In this document: one piece after another, positions 25,686 to 33,953 of the stretch
Position numbering within the stretch: the stretch's first letter is position 1
Layout of the letters: each line of letters opens with the position of its first letter
NCBI GenBank assembly: GCA_045540115.1
Contig: JAZQGR010000056.1
Coordinates: forward strand, 1-64,000
Direction: 5' to 3'
Source of the DNA: Colimorpha_A sp045540115
GTDB lineage: Bacteria > Bacillota > Clostridia > Oscillospirales > CAG-272
DNA length: 64,000 nucleotides
Position numbers and translations under genes: made by a program
The notes under the pieces: model-generated
Databases searched by the model: none
The model's input: only the letters and a program-made list of their open reading frames with translations
Told to the model about the DNA's origin: nothing

Positions 25686-26186
25686 TTATTTAACGTAAGT
25701 AACTATCTTCCACTTCATTCCCGCAGGGGAATCGTCGGGAGTGGATACGTATTCTTCGCTTTCGCTCTCAATTTTCCAACCGAGCTCGTCAAGATTCGGG
25801 AAAAATGCGTCGGCGGGGAGAGTGATGTCGAACTTTGTGACGTAAATTCGGTCACAATATGGTAAAAACAGCTTATATATGCTGTCACCGCCGATGACGA
25901 CGGCGTTTTCATCCTCTTTTATCATCGAAAGAGCTTCCCCGGCACTGTGTGCGACCTCGGCACCATCGACTTTGTAGTCCTCTCGGCGCGATAAAATTAT
26001 GTTTCTGCGGTTCTTAAGAGGCTGACCGTTCGGGAATGTGGACAGGGTTTTTGAGCCGAGAATGACGGTCTTTCCGCTCGTTACCGAACGGAAATTGCGC
26101 AGATCATCTCTGACTCGGCACAGAAGCTCGCCCTTGTTTCCTATTCCCCAAGCATTATCGACCGCGACAATTGCTTCGATGCTCAT
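25686..26186 (-). CDS. folA: Dihydrofolate reductase
   Basis: 166 aa. It reduces dihydrofolate with NADPH and is the target of trimethoprim. Family motifs: MSIEAIVAVDNAWGIGNKGELL, the conserved active-site acid in RDDLRNF, ILGSKTLSTFP (usually GRKT) and AVVIGGDSIYKLFLP. The ATG at 26186 is one base after the metK stop, so translation is coupled. Being downstream of metK, it would also be under the SAM riboswitch, which joins the folate and methyl cycles. Confidence 0.93.
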   Translation of the reverse strand: MSIEAIVAVDNAWGIGNKGELLCRVRDDLRNFRSVTSGKTVILGSKTLSTFPNGQPLKNRRNIILSRREDYKVDGAEVAHSAGEALSMIKEDENAVVIGGDSIYKLFLPYCDRIYVTKFDITLPADAFFPNLDELGWKIESESEEYVSTPDDSPAGMKWKIVTYVK

Positions 26187-26187
26187 A

Positions 26188-27360
26188 TCAGAGAAGAGAA
26201 GCAAGCTCGGAAGCGATATCGGTCTTTTCCCAGCCGACGTTCAGCTCCTCGCGTCCGAGGTGACCGTAAGCGGCAAGCTGAGCGTAGATCGGACGGCGGA
26301 GATCGAAGCGCTTGATGAGTGCCGCAGGACGGAGGTCAACAAGCTCACAGACCTTTTCGCAGATGATATCCTCAGCTACCTTGCCCGTGCCGAAGGTGTC
26401 TACCATAACGGAGACGGGCTTCGCAACGCCGATGGCGTAAGCGAGCTGAACCTCGCACTTGCTTGCAAGTCCTGCTTTTACGATGTTTTTCGCAAGATAA
26501 CGGCAGGCGTAAGCGCCCGTGCGGTCGACCTTCGTCGGGTCCTTACCCGAGAACGCGCCGCCGCCGTGACGGGAATATCCGCCGTAGGTGTCAACGATTA
26601 TCTTTCTGCCCGTAAGTCCCGAGTCGCCGTGAGGGCCGCCGACAACGAAGCGTCCTGTGGGGTTAACGTAAATCTTTGTGTTCTCATCGATAAGGGAAGC
26701 GGGAACCGTCGAGTAGATAACGTGCTTCTTTACGTCCTCTCTTATCTGCTCGAGGGTAATTTCGCCGTCGTGCTGAGATGAAACAACTACCGTGTCGATG
26801 CGGACGGGCTTGTCGCCGTCGTATTCGACAGTTACCTGAGTCTTACCGTCGGGACGGAGATAGGGGAGCGTGCCGTTCTTTCTTACCTCGGTAAGCTTCT
26901 TTGCGAGCGCGTGCGAAAGGGAAATGGGGAGGGGCATAAGCTCGGGAGTTTCATCGCAAGCATAGCCGAACATCATTCCCTGGTCGCCTGCACCTGTGTC
27001 GAGACCGTCGCCGTTGCCCTCCTTTGCCTCGTAGGATAGGTCAACGCCGAGCGCGATGTCGGGGGACTGACCGTGTACCATATTGATGACTGCGCAGGTG
27101 TCGCAGTCGAAGCCGTACTTACCGCGGTCGTAGCCGATCTCTCTTACTGCCTCGCGTGCGATCGTCTGGAAATCAACGACTGCCGTCGTAGTTATCTCGC
27201 CCATAATGGAGATAACGCCCGTCGTTACGGTGGTTTCGCAGGCAACGCGCGCCATCGGGTCGAGTTCAAGTATCGCGTCAAGGACGGAGTCGGAAATTTT
27301 GTCGCAGATTTTGTCGGGATGTCCTTCTGTTACAGATTCTGATGTGAATAGTTTTTTCAT
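26188..27360 (-). CDS. metK: S-adenosylmethionine synthetase
   Basis: 390 aa; makes SAM from methionine and ATP. Signatures are complete: FTSESVTEGHPDKICD at the N-terminus, GAGDQGMMFGYACDETPELMP (split motif about residues 115-135), and the ATP motif GGGAFSGKDPTKVDRTGAY. Regulated by the SAM-I riboswitch and terminator directly upstream. Confidence 0.98.
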   Translation of the reverse strand: MKKLFTSESVTEGHPDKICDKISDSVLDAILELDPMARVACETTVTTGVISIMGEITTTAVVDFQTIAREAVREIGYDRGKYGFDCDTCAVINMVHGQSPDIALGVDLSYEAKEGNGDGLDTGAGDQGMMFGYACDETPELMPLPISLSHALAKKLTEVRKNGTLPYLRPDGKTQVTVEYDGDKPVRIDTVVVSSQHDGEITLEQIREDVKKHVIYSTVPASLIDENTKIYVNPTGRFVVGGPHGDSGLTGRKIIVDTYGGYSRHGGGAFSGKDPTKVDRTGAYACRYLAKNIVKAGLASKCEVQLAYAIGVAKPVSVMVDTFGTGKVAEDIICEKVCELVDLRPAALIKRFDLRRPIYAQLAAYGHLGREELNVGWEKTDIASELASLL

Positions 27361-27411
27361 TTTTTTCTTCCTTCTTCTTAAATTCTCTCTTGTTTTCGTT
27401 CCGAGGGAAAC

Positions 27412-27437
27412 AAAAAACCCTCGCAGAACGAGGGTCG
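27412..27437 (-). terminator. Riboswitch-controlled attenuator before metK
   Basis: Stem ACCCTCG / CGAGGGT followed by TTTTTT on the minus strand, between the SAM-I aptamer and metK. When SAM is bound this terminator should form. Confidence 0.88.
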
Positions 27438-27453
27438 TCTTTTTAAAATTAAA

Positions 27454-27567
27454 CTCTCATCTGCCCGGATTTGGCACCTTTTTGGCGGTTTTCCGAGCAT
27501 TCATCACGCTCACGCCAAATGGTTGTCGGGCTTCACAGGGCCGGTCCCTCCGCCACTCTTGATAAGA
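27454..27567 (-). ncRNA. SAM-I (S-box) riboswitch aptamer
   Basis: On the minus strand the conserved core is clear: CTTATCAAGAGTGGCGGAGG, then GACCGGCCCTGTGAAGCC, CGACAACC, GGTGCCAAATCC and GGCAGATGAG. The aptamer is about 114 nt and lies about 95 bases before metK. Binding of SAM is expected to end transcription of metK-folA. Confidence 0.97.
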
Positions 27568-27575
27568 ACGGACAT

Positions 27576-27604
27576 ATTATAGCATATCTTTCCGCAGATT
27601 TCAA
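27576..27604 (-). promoter_or_regulatory. Promoter of the metK riboswitch leader
   Basis: On the minus strand, TTGAAA (27604-27599) and TATAAT (27581-27576) with a 17-base spacer, placed just upstream of the aptamer. Confidence 0.8.
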
Positions 27605-27629
27605 CCTTTTTTGAGAAAATTTTTATTTG

Positions 27630-28130
27630 ATAAAAAACGGGCGAGCATTGCTCGCCCGTTTGTGTGTGAAGTAACATTGTTTTTGCGCGGACAGTCGAGG
27701 TGAGGGGTTCCCCGAAGCGAATGAAATGAGCTTTGGGGGTTCCGAGGTTGCCTGTCCCTACGAATAACGTGCCGAAGTATCGCCGCGTCGTCTTGCCTTC
27801 CCCTCAGGGGAAGGGGGACCACCGAAGGTGGTGGATGAGGTGTAGGTTGCGGAGCAACCGTGTGTAAAACCGATGTAACATCGTATTAGTGCGGCGGGAG
27901 CAAGCCCCCGCCCTACGGAAATATCGTGAACGTTGTCTCGCCTTCCCCTCAGGGGAAGGTGGATTTTTGCCGTAGGCAAAAAGACGGATGAGGTGTAGCC
28001 GTCGCGGACGGCGTCACTATAACAATGTTGCTTAACTTTTAACAACGGTTGCTTCGCAACCTACACCTCATCCGCCTCGCAGCCGCTCGGCACCTTCCCC
28101 TGAGGGGAAGGCAAGACGAAATGCCGAGGA
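27630..28130. repeat. Large A/B mosaic array
   Basis: In order: an A hairpin (GGGCGAGCATTGCTCGCCC, 27638-27660); a long A unit in reverse inside a GGACAGTC/CCTGTCC stem (about 27690-27762); a B unit with core ACCACCGAAGGTGGTGG; GGTTGCGGAGCAACC; an A unit of the GGCGGGAGCAAGCCCCCGCC type (27892-27912). It ends with an inverted pair of B units (about 27940-28118), almost identical to 53305-53490. Confidence 0.87.
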
Positions 28131-28151
28131 TTTTGAACGTCAATAAACACA

Positions 28152-28180
28152 AAAACAGGCGACTGCCGTCGCCTGTTTTA
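28152..28180 (-). terminator. Terminator of the recJ-relA-dtd-hemZ operon
   Basis: Stem AAAACAGGCGAC / GTCGCCTGTTTT, immediately after the fusion-gene stop on the minus strand. Confidence 0.85.
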
Positions 28181-28183
28181 ATA

Positions 28184-31100
28184 TCAATCAGCCAAAAGCT
28201 TCATTTTCGAAAGGACTCTTACGAGTTTTTTGCCCTTGGGGAGCATTTCGACCTCTTCGCGGGTGATTCCGCGGATGACGAGGATAGTCAGAACGTAAAC
28301 GATCACCGCTGTGAATATCGAAAGCACAAGGGAAATATCGGCTATGCCGATAAGCATATAGTAAAGCTTGAACGATCCGATCGCGCCGCCCGCGCAAACG
28401 ATAGCGGAGATAAGCGGCTTGATAAGGAGCTTCGCGAAGTTTGGCGTGTAGCCGATCTTCTTACGGATGAAGTAGAAATTCATCGCCGAGATCGTGAAGC
28501 AGGAAAGAATTGCCGAAATTGGCGAGCCCATTACTCCTATTTCCTTCACCGTAACGAGCGCCATAGTCGAAAGCACCTTTACAACAGCACCGACCGCAAC
28601 GCTGATAACGGGATATTTTCCGAGCTTGTGCGACTGAAGGATCGCGGCGGTCGTCGATATCATACTCATAAAGAATACCGAAAGAACGTGCACCGAAAGA
28701 AGCGGTCCCGCCGCTTTTGCGGCAGACGCCGAGCGGAAAAGGAAGGCGACTATCGGCTCCGCGAGCACAGAAATACCGAAAATGCAAGGGAGGATCACGA
28801 TTATTCCCATTCTGAAGGCGGTATTCATCGTCTTCTTGACCTTCTCGGGCTTGCCCTCGGCAACCGCGACCGAGATGAGCGGCACGATAACGGAGGTTAT
28901 CGGGTTTGCAAAGGCGAGAATTATATTGCTTATCGGGGTAACGCAGGTCTTTAAGTTTCCGATGAACGCCTTCGTTGCCTCCTGAGTGTAATTGAGCTGA
29001 AGTCCGCGTGAGAGGATAATTCCGTCAAGCACGTTCGAAAGCGTCATTACCGAGCTTGAAAGCGTTATCGGGATCGCGATCGCGATAAGCGTCTTGACGA
29101 TCTTCGACGCGGAGCTTGTTTCCATACCGTCCGTCAGTAGATCGGCATATTCGGTATCGTATTTTGCGGGCTTGAATACGAGCTTTCTGATAATCAGCGA
29201 CACCATTCCCGCCGCAACTCCGACAGTAAGACCGAACACCGCGTAAGCGGCGACGATATGTGTCGGCTTGCCCGCCTGAACGGCATAATTTGCAAAGAGG
29301 ATGCCGAGAGCCATCTTTCCGACAGCCTCGATAACGTTCGAGACCGCCGAGGGAACCATGTTCTGGTATCCTTGGAAATAGCCCTTGAGCGCCGAGGCGA
29401 TACAGATGAAGAAGAGTGTCGGTGCTATCGCCATAATGCTGAACGACAGATTGTCTATCTTGTACGCCTTTTCAAAGAGAGGCGCGCCGAAGAACATAAT
29501 CGACGTTCCGACAAGACCGATTGCGACAAACAGCCACATGGCGATCTTCATTATCTTCTTGCTTTCTCTTATATTGCCGCTTGCGCGGTTTTCCGAGATC
29601 ATCATCGACACTGCCGTAGGCAGACCGACGTTCGAGACGGTATAGAGGAAAGCGTATATGTCGTAGGCGTTATTGTAGTACGCCATTCCGCTGTCGGAGA
29701 GTATTCCGCGAAGCGGTATTTTAAGAAGGAGTCCGACGGTCTTGACGAAAAGGTTCGCTATTGTCAGAGCGAGGACGCCCGAGAGCATTCGGGATGCTCC
29801 CTTTTTTGCTTTTGCACTCACTTTTTTTACCCTTTTTGTTACTTTTATATATTCGTATGTGTATTTCGGCTCGAATATTCTTTCGATCTTGCCGCCATTG
29901 GGTGAAAGGAATTTACTGACGGCACCCGCGCCTACGGCGTAGATGTCTTGCAGTTCTTCCATAATGTAGATGTTGTAAAGCCCTTCGTAACCGTCGCGGC
30001 AGAAGCCGACGTTCTCAAGATTACCCTGCGCGTTCTTCTGGCGGTAGAGGTAATAGGGGAAATACCCCGCAGAAGAGAGCGCTTTTTGGGAATAATCGAC
30101 GCAAGCGGAGCTGATATTTCCGAAAAACGAGTAGATACCGCGCCGATCGCCCTGTTCAAGCGCCTCTGTGGTAAAGGTCGCCGAGCGCTTGACACAGTAG
30201 GTGTGAACGGTGACGTTCTGCGGGTTCAGCGCAATTATATCGTCTATGGTAGAGCAGAAGCTTTCCTCCGTTGCTGTTGGAAGCCCTGCGATAAGGTCTG
30301 TATTTATGCTCTTTATGCCGCTTGCCCTCGCAATTTCATAAGCGCGGTAAAAATCGTCGACCGTGTGACGGCGACCGATCTCTTTAAGCACCGAATCGTC
30401 AAGGATCTGCGGATTTATACTCGTGCGGTCAACGCCGTAGGAGGTCATAATATCAAACTTTTCCTTCGTCACGGTGTCGGGACGGCCAGCCTCGACGGTA
30501 AATTCAAGGATATTATGCTCCTTGATGTTTTCCACAACTGTGGAAAGAAGGCGGCTCAGCTGCTTTTCGTCAAGAACGGTAGGCGTACCGCCGCCGATGT
30601 ATACGGTAGTCAGGGTCTTGCCCGATTCGTTGATCTTACGGCAGGTCGAAGCTATATCAAGACACAGCTTGTCAAGATAATCGGGGAGAGTCGACAAATA
30701 TCTCGGAGTCGAGTAGGATACGAAGGAGCAGTAGGCGCATCTCGTCGGGCAAAAGGGGATCGAAATATAGAGCGAGCAGGTATCAGAGCCGAGCAGCGAG
30801 CGCGCGTATTTCTGACGCGCATTGACCTCGGTAAGAAGTCTTGCCTTATCGGGGCGGAGCAGGTACTCGCTTTCGAGGGCGGAGACGGCTTCAATACGCG
30901 TCAGCCCCTTGCTTATAAGCTCGTCGGCGATTTTCGCAGGACGCACTCCCGTAAGTATTCCCCACGGCGGAGCCTGACCGAGAAGCTTTTCGCCCGCCGA
31001 CTGAAACGCCTTACCGACTGCAAGCTTTTTCGCTCTGTCGGGAGTTGAGAGGGAGCTGACCGACGCTTGTCCATCGCCCGAAACGGTCGTTTTTCCGTCA

Positions 31101-31273
31101 AAAAGCGTCACTTCAGATATGAAAACGCGGTTTTCTTCGCGTATTATGACACTCGCCTCGGGAACATTTCCCGTCTGATACTCCCCCTCGGGGAACTTCG
31201 CGCCGGGGAAGAATATAAGGCAGAGGTTTTGGCAGTATGTACGGCTGATGTCGCCGTCAACGTTAAGAATCAT
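28184..31273 (-). CDS. HemZ-SpoVB fusion: radical SAM coproporphyrinogen dehydrogenase-like plus MOP flippase
   Basis: 1029 aa in one open frame. Residues about 1-480 are HemZ-like: ILTGVRPAK, the radical-SAM cluster motif CPTRCAYC (C175, C179, C182), IGGGTPT, and YAVGAGAVSKF near the end. Residues about 485-1029 are a SpoVB-like polysaccharide flippase of the MOP superfamily with about 14 membrane helices (LSGVLALTIANLFVKTVG, YYNNAYDIYAFLYTVSN). Each part is near its usual length, but HemZ lacks its last helix. A GTG at 29821 with AAGGG 8 bases upstream could start a separate 545-aa SpoVB. No stop codon separates them. It is either a true fusion or a lost stop by an indel in the A-rich junction. 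The start overlaps dtd by 4 bases. Confidence 0.88.
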   Translation of the reverse strand: MILNVDGDISRTYCQNLCLIFFPGAKFPEGEYQTGNVPEASVIIREENRVFISEVTLFDGKTTVSGDGQASVSSLSTPDRAKKLAVGKAFQSAGEKLLGQAPPWGILTGVRPAKIADELISKGLTRIEAVSALESEYLLRPDKARLLTEVNARQKYARSLLGSDTCSLYISIPFCPTRCAYCSFVSYSTPRYLSTLPDYLDKLCLDIASTCRKINESGKTLTTVYIGGGTPTVLDEKQLSRLLSTVVENIKEHNILEFTVEAGRPDTVTKEKFDIMTSYGVDRTSINPQILDDSVLKEIGRRHTVDDFYRAYEIARASGIKSINTDLIAGLPTATEESFCSTIDDIIALNPQNVTVHTYCVKRSATFTTEALEQGDRRGIYSFFGNISSACVDYSQKALSSAGYFPYYLYRQKNAQGNLENVGFCRDGYEGLYNIYIMEELQDIYAVGAGAVSKFLSPNGGKIERIFEPKYTYEYIKVTKRVKKVSAKAKKGASRMLSGVLALTIANLFVKTVGLLLKIPLRGILSDSGMAYYNNAYDIYAFLYTVSNVGLPTAVSMMISENRASGNIRESKKIMKIAMWLFVAIGLVGTSIMFFGAPLFEKAYKIDNLSFSIMAIAPTLFFICIASALKGYFQGYQNMVPSAVSNVIEAVGKMALGILFANYAVQAGKPTHIVAAYAVFGLTVGVAAGMVSLIIRKLVFKPAKYDTEYADLLTDGMETSSASKIVKTLIAIAIPITLSSSVMTLSNVLDGIILSRGLQLNYTQEATKAFIGNLKTCVTPISNIILAFANPITSVIVPLISVAVAEGKPEKVKKTMNTAFRMGIIVILPCIFGISVLAEPIVAFLFRSASAAKAAGPLLSVHVLSVFFMSMISTTAAILQSHKLGKYPVISVAVGAVVKVLSTMALVTVKEIGVMGSPISAILSCFTISAMNFYFIRKKIGYTPNFAKLLIKPLISAIVCAGGAIGSFKLYYMLIGIADISLVLSIFTAVIVYVLTILVIRGITREEVEMLPKGKKLVRVLSKMKLLAD

Positions 31274-31734
31274 TTTTTGTCCTTTCGGAGCTCGTCGGTA
31301 TCGAGAATAATGGTGACAGGGCCGTCGTTAAGCAGCTCGACCTTCATATCCGCGCCGAAGATCCCCCTTTCGGTCTTACATTCCGAGAGGGAATGAACCT
31401 TTTCGGCAAAATATTCGTAAAGCTCGTTTGCGCGGACGGGACCTTCCGATGCGAAAAAGTCGGGGCGGTTGCCGTGAACGCAATTTGCGTATAGGGTGAA
31501 CTGCGAAATTACGAGTATTTCGCCGCCGACCTGACCGAGCGACAGGTTCATTTTGCCGTTTTCGTCGCAGAAGATACGCATTTTTGCGATCTTCGAGGCG
31601 AGCAGGTCAGCTTCCGCCTCGCTGTCGCCCTTTCCGACGCCGAGCAGAACGAGGAAGCCGCCGTTTATCTTGCCGACGACCTCGTTATCGACGGTGACGG
31701 ATGCATATTTAACTCTTTGAATTACTGCTTTCAC
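31270..31734 (-). CDS. dtd: D-aminoacyl-tRNA deacylase
   Basis: 154 aa. It removes D-amino acids wrongly attached to tRNA. Signatures: MKAVIQRVKYASVTVD, the SQxTLY catalytic motif in VISQFTLYANC, GNRPDF, and the cis Gly-Pro element in NDGPVTIILDT. Overlaps relA and the hemZ fusion by 4 bases each (ATGA), so it is translationally coupled on both sides. The order relA-dtd is widespread in Firmicutes. Confidence 0.96.
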   Translation of the reverse strand: MKAVIQRVKYASVTVDNEVVGKINGGFLVLLGVGKGDSEAEADLLASKIAKMRIFCDENGKMNLSLGQVGGEILVISQFTLYANCVHGNRPDFFASEGPVRANELYEYFAEKVHSLSECKTERGIFGADMKVELLNDGPVTIILDTDELRKDKK

Positions 31735-33953
31735 GTTGTGTAACCTCTCATTACCTCCTCAACGTTGTCGACGGAGCGCAAACGCGAGAGGATCGATTTG
31801 AAATGGTCAAGATTTTTGCAGCTTACGGTAAGCTCGACAATTGTGCAGTCGGAGCGGTTGTGTGTCGTTATTCCGAGGAGGGCGACGTGCATATCGGCAA
31901 GTGCCATCGTGATATCGGCAATAAGACGGATACCGGGCTGAGCGATTATGCGGATCTGCGCCTCGAACTCTCCGCCGTGGTTATTTGTGCTTTCCCAGCG
32001 GGCATTTACCCAGCGGTCGATATAGGCGGGGTTGTTAAGTCCCGAGACGACGTTCGGGCAGTCCTGTTTGTGTATCGAAATACCGTAGCCCTTCGTGATA
32101 AACCCGATGACGGAGTCGCCGGGGAGAGGGTTACAGCACTTACTGAACTTGACAGACAGACCGTCGACGCCGTCGACGATGACGCCGCCGTTCGACTTCT
32201 TTCTCTTGACGGTCTGAACGTCCGACGCCTCGACGATCATAGGCGTTTCGTCCTTGACGACGCGCTCAAACTCGTCCTTGATCTTTGAGCCGATCTTCGA
32301 GACGGTAATACCGCCGTAGCCGATGGTGTTGTAAAGATCCTCGATGTCCTGAATACCGATTCGCTTTGCAACGTTAAGCAGGATCTCGTTCTTCTGTGCC
32401 TCGGTGCAGGACTTGCCGATGCGCTTGAACTCGCGCTCGACTTCAATTCGTCCTACGTTGATATTCTCGGGGCGCTGTTCCTTTTTAAACCACTGACGGA
32501 TCTTGTTGCGCGCTTCGCCTGTGCGGACGATCTTCATCCAGTCACGCGATGGGCCTCGGGAGGCGGCGGAGGTGATTATCTCAACGATCTCGCCGTTCTG
32601 CGGCGCGCGGTCGATCGGAACGATCATTCCGTTTATCTTTGCGCCGACCATCTTGTTACCGACAGCGGAGTGGATCGCGTAGGCGAAGTCGATGACCGTT
32701 GCGCCCTGCGGGAGAGTGATAATATCGCCCTTCGGGGTAAAGACGAAGACCTCGTCGTGCATTATGTCTATTTTGAGCGCCTGAAGAAATTCCTCGGGGT
32801 CTCTTGTATCGTCCTCTGTTTCGATGAGCTTCGCGATCCAGGAAAGCTTGCGGTCGATCTCCTCACGGCTGTCCTCGCCGCTCTTGTATTTCCAATGCGC
32901 GGCGACACCGTATTCCGCGATGCGGTGCATTTCCCAGGTTCTTATCTGAACCTCAAAGGGAATTGCGTTTCTTCCCATAACGGTTGTGTGCAGAGAACGG
33001 TACATATTAGGCTTCGGAGTCGAAATATAGTCCTTAAAGCGTCCCGGAACCATATTGAACATCTCGTGTATCATACCGAGGACGACGTAGCATTCCTCCT
33101 CGCTGTCAACGATTACGCGGAGGGCGTAGAAGTCGAAAATCTCCTCGAAGCTCTTATTCTGCTGATACATCTTGCGGTAGATAGAGTAAACGCTCTTTAC
33201 TCGTCCTTCAAGGGTAAACTTGATGCCTGCCGCGGTCAGCTTGTCAGACACGCGCTTGCGCATCTGCTCGATGAAGTCACGGCTTTCGCCGTAACGCTTT
33301 TCGATGTCGTTTCGTATCTCCTCGTGACCGATAGGATCGAGGTATTCGAGCGAACGGTTTTCGAGCTCGTGCTTCATTCTCTGCATACCGAGTCGGTGGG
33401 CAAGCGGCGCGTAAACGTGCATCGTTTCAAGGGCGGTGCTTCGTCTCTTTTCGTCCTTCTTTACGCCGAGGGTGCGCATATTGTGAAGTCGGTCGCAGAG
33501 CTTTATGAAGATGACGCGGACATCCTTCGCCATCGCGAGGAACATCTTACGGAGGTCCTCAACGTGCTGCTCCTCCTTGTCGGAGAAGGGGATACGGACG
33601 AGCTTTGTAAGACCGTCAACAAGATGAGCGACGTCCTCGCCGAACGCCTTCTTTATCATAGGAAGATCGATAAGCTCTCCGCAGTCCTCGATCGTATCGT
33701 GAAGAAGCGCGGCACAGATCGAGTCGGTATCGAGACCGAGCCCGACGGCGATCTCGGCGACCGCGACGGGATGGCTTATATAGGGATCTCCGCTGTAACG
33801 GTACTGTCCCTCGTGAAGCTCGTTGGCAAGCTCGTAAGCTCGCATGATCTTTTCAATATCGTAAGGTTTGCCCGATTTATCGATCGCGGCTTTAAGCTTG
33901 CCGATACCTGTCGGATCGTTTTTTACTGTTTCATTAGTTTGCTGTATATGCAT
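31731..33953 (-). CDS. relA: Bifunctional (p)ppGpp synthetase/hydrolase RelA/SpoT
   Basis: 740 aa Rel enzyme that makes and degrades the alarmone (p)ppGpp. Domains in order: HD hydrolase (HPVAVAEIAV, LLHDTIEDC, about residues 60-100), synthetase (FDFYALRVIVDSEEECY, KDYISTPKPNMYRSLHTT, about 265-330), TGS (VFVFTPKGDIITLPQGATV, about 400), helical and zinc-finger-like region (KCCNPLPGD), and C-terminal ACT (about 665-740). Both active sites look intact. The start lies 31 bases inside the recJ end. Confidence 0.97.
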   Translation of the reverse strand: MHIQQTNETVKNDPTGIGKLKAAIDKSGKPYDIEKIMRAYELANELHEGQYRYSGDPYISHPVAVAEIAVGLGLDTDSICAALLHDTIEDCGELIDLPMIKKAFGEDVAHLVDGLTKLVRIPFSDKEEQHVEDLRKMFLAMAKDVRVIFIKLCDRLHNMRTLGVKKDEKRRSTALETMHVYAPLAHRLGMQRMKHELENRSLEYLDPIGHEEIRNDIEKRYGESRDFIEQMRKRVSDKLTAAGIKFTLEGRVKSVYSIYRKMYQQNKSFEEIFDFYALRVIVDSEEECYVVLGMIHEMFNMVPGRFKDYISTPKPNMYRSLHTTVMGRNAIPFEVQIRTWEMHRIAEYGVAAHWKYKSGEDSREEIDRKLSWIAKLIETEDDTRDPEEFLQALKIDIMHDEVFVFTPKGDIITLPQGATVIDFAYAIHSAVGNKMVGAKINGMIVPIDRAPQNGEIVEIITSAASRGPSRDWMKIVRTGEARNKIRQWFKKEQRPENINVGRIEVEREFKRIGKSCTEAQKNEILLNVAKRIGIQDIEDLYNTIGYGGITVSKIGSKIKDEFERVVKDETPMIVEASDVQTVKRKKSNGGVIVDGVDGLSVKFSKCCNPLPGDSVIGFITKGYGISIHKQDCPNVVSGLNNPAYIDRWVNARWESTNNHGGEFEAQIRIIAQPGIRLIADITMALADMHVALLGITTHNRSDCTIVELTVSCKNLDHFKSILSRLRSVDNVEEVMRGYTT

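Noticed and set aside
27412..27437. T-box leader before metK
   Set aside because: The conserved core is that of a SAM-I riboswitch; no T-box sequence or specifier stem is present.
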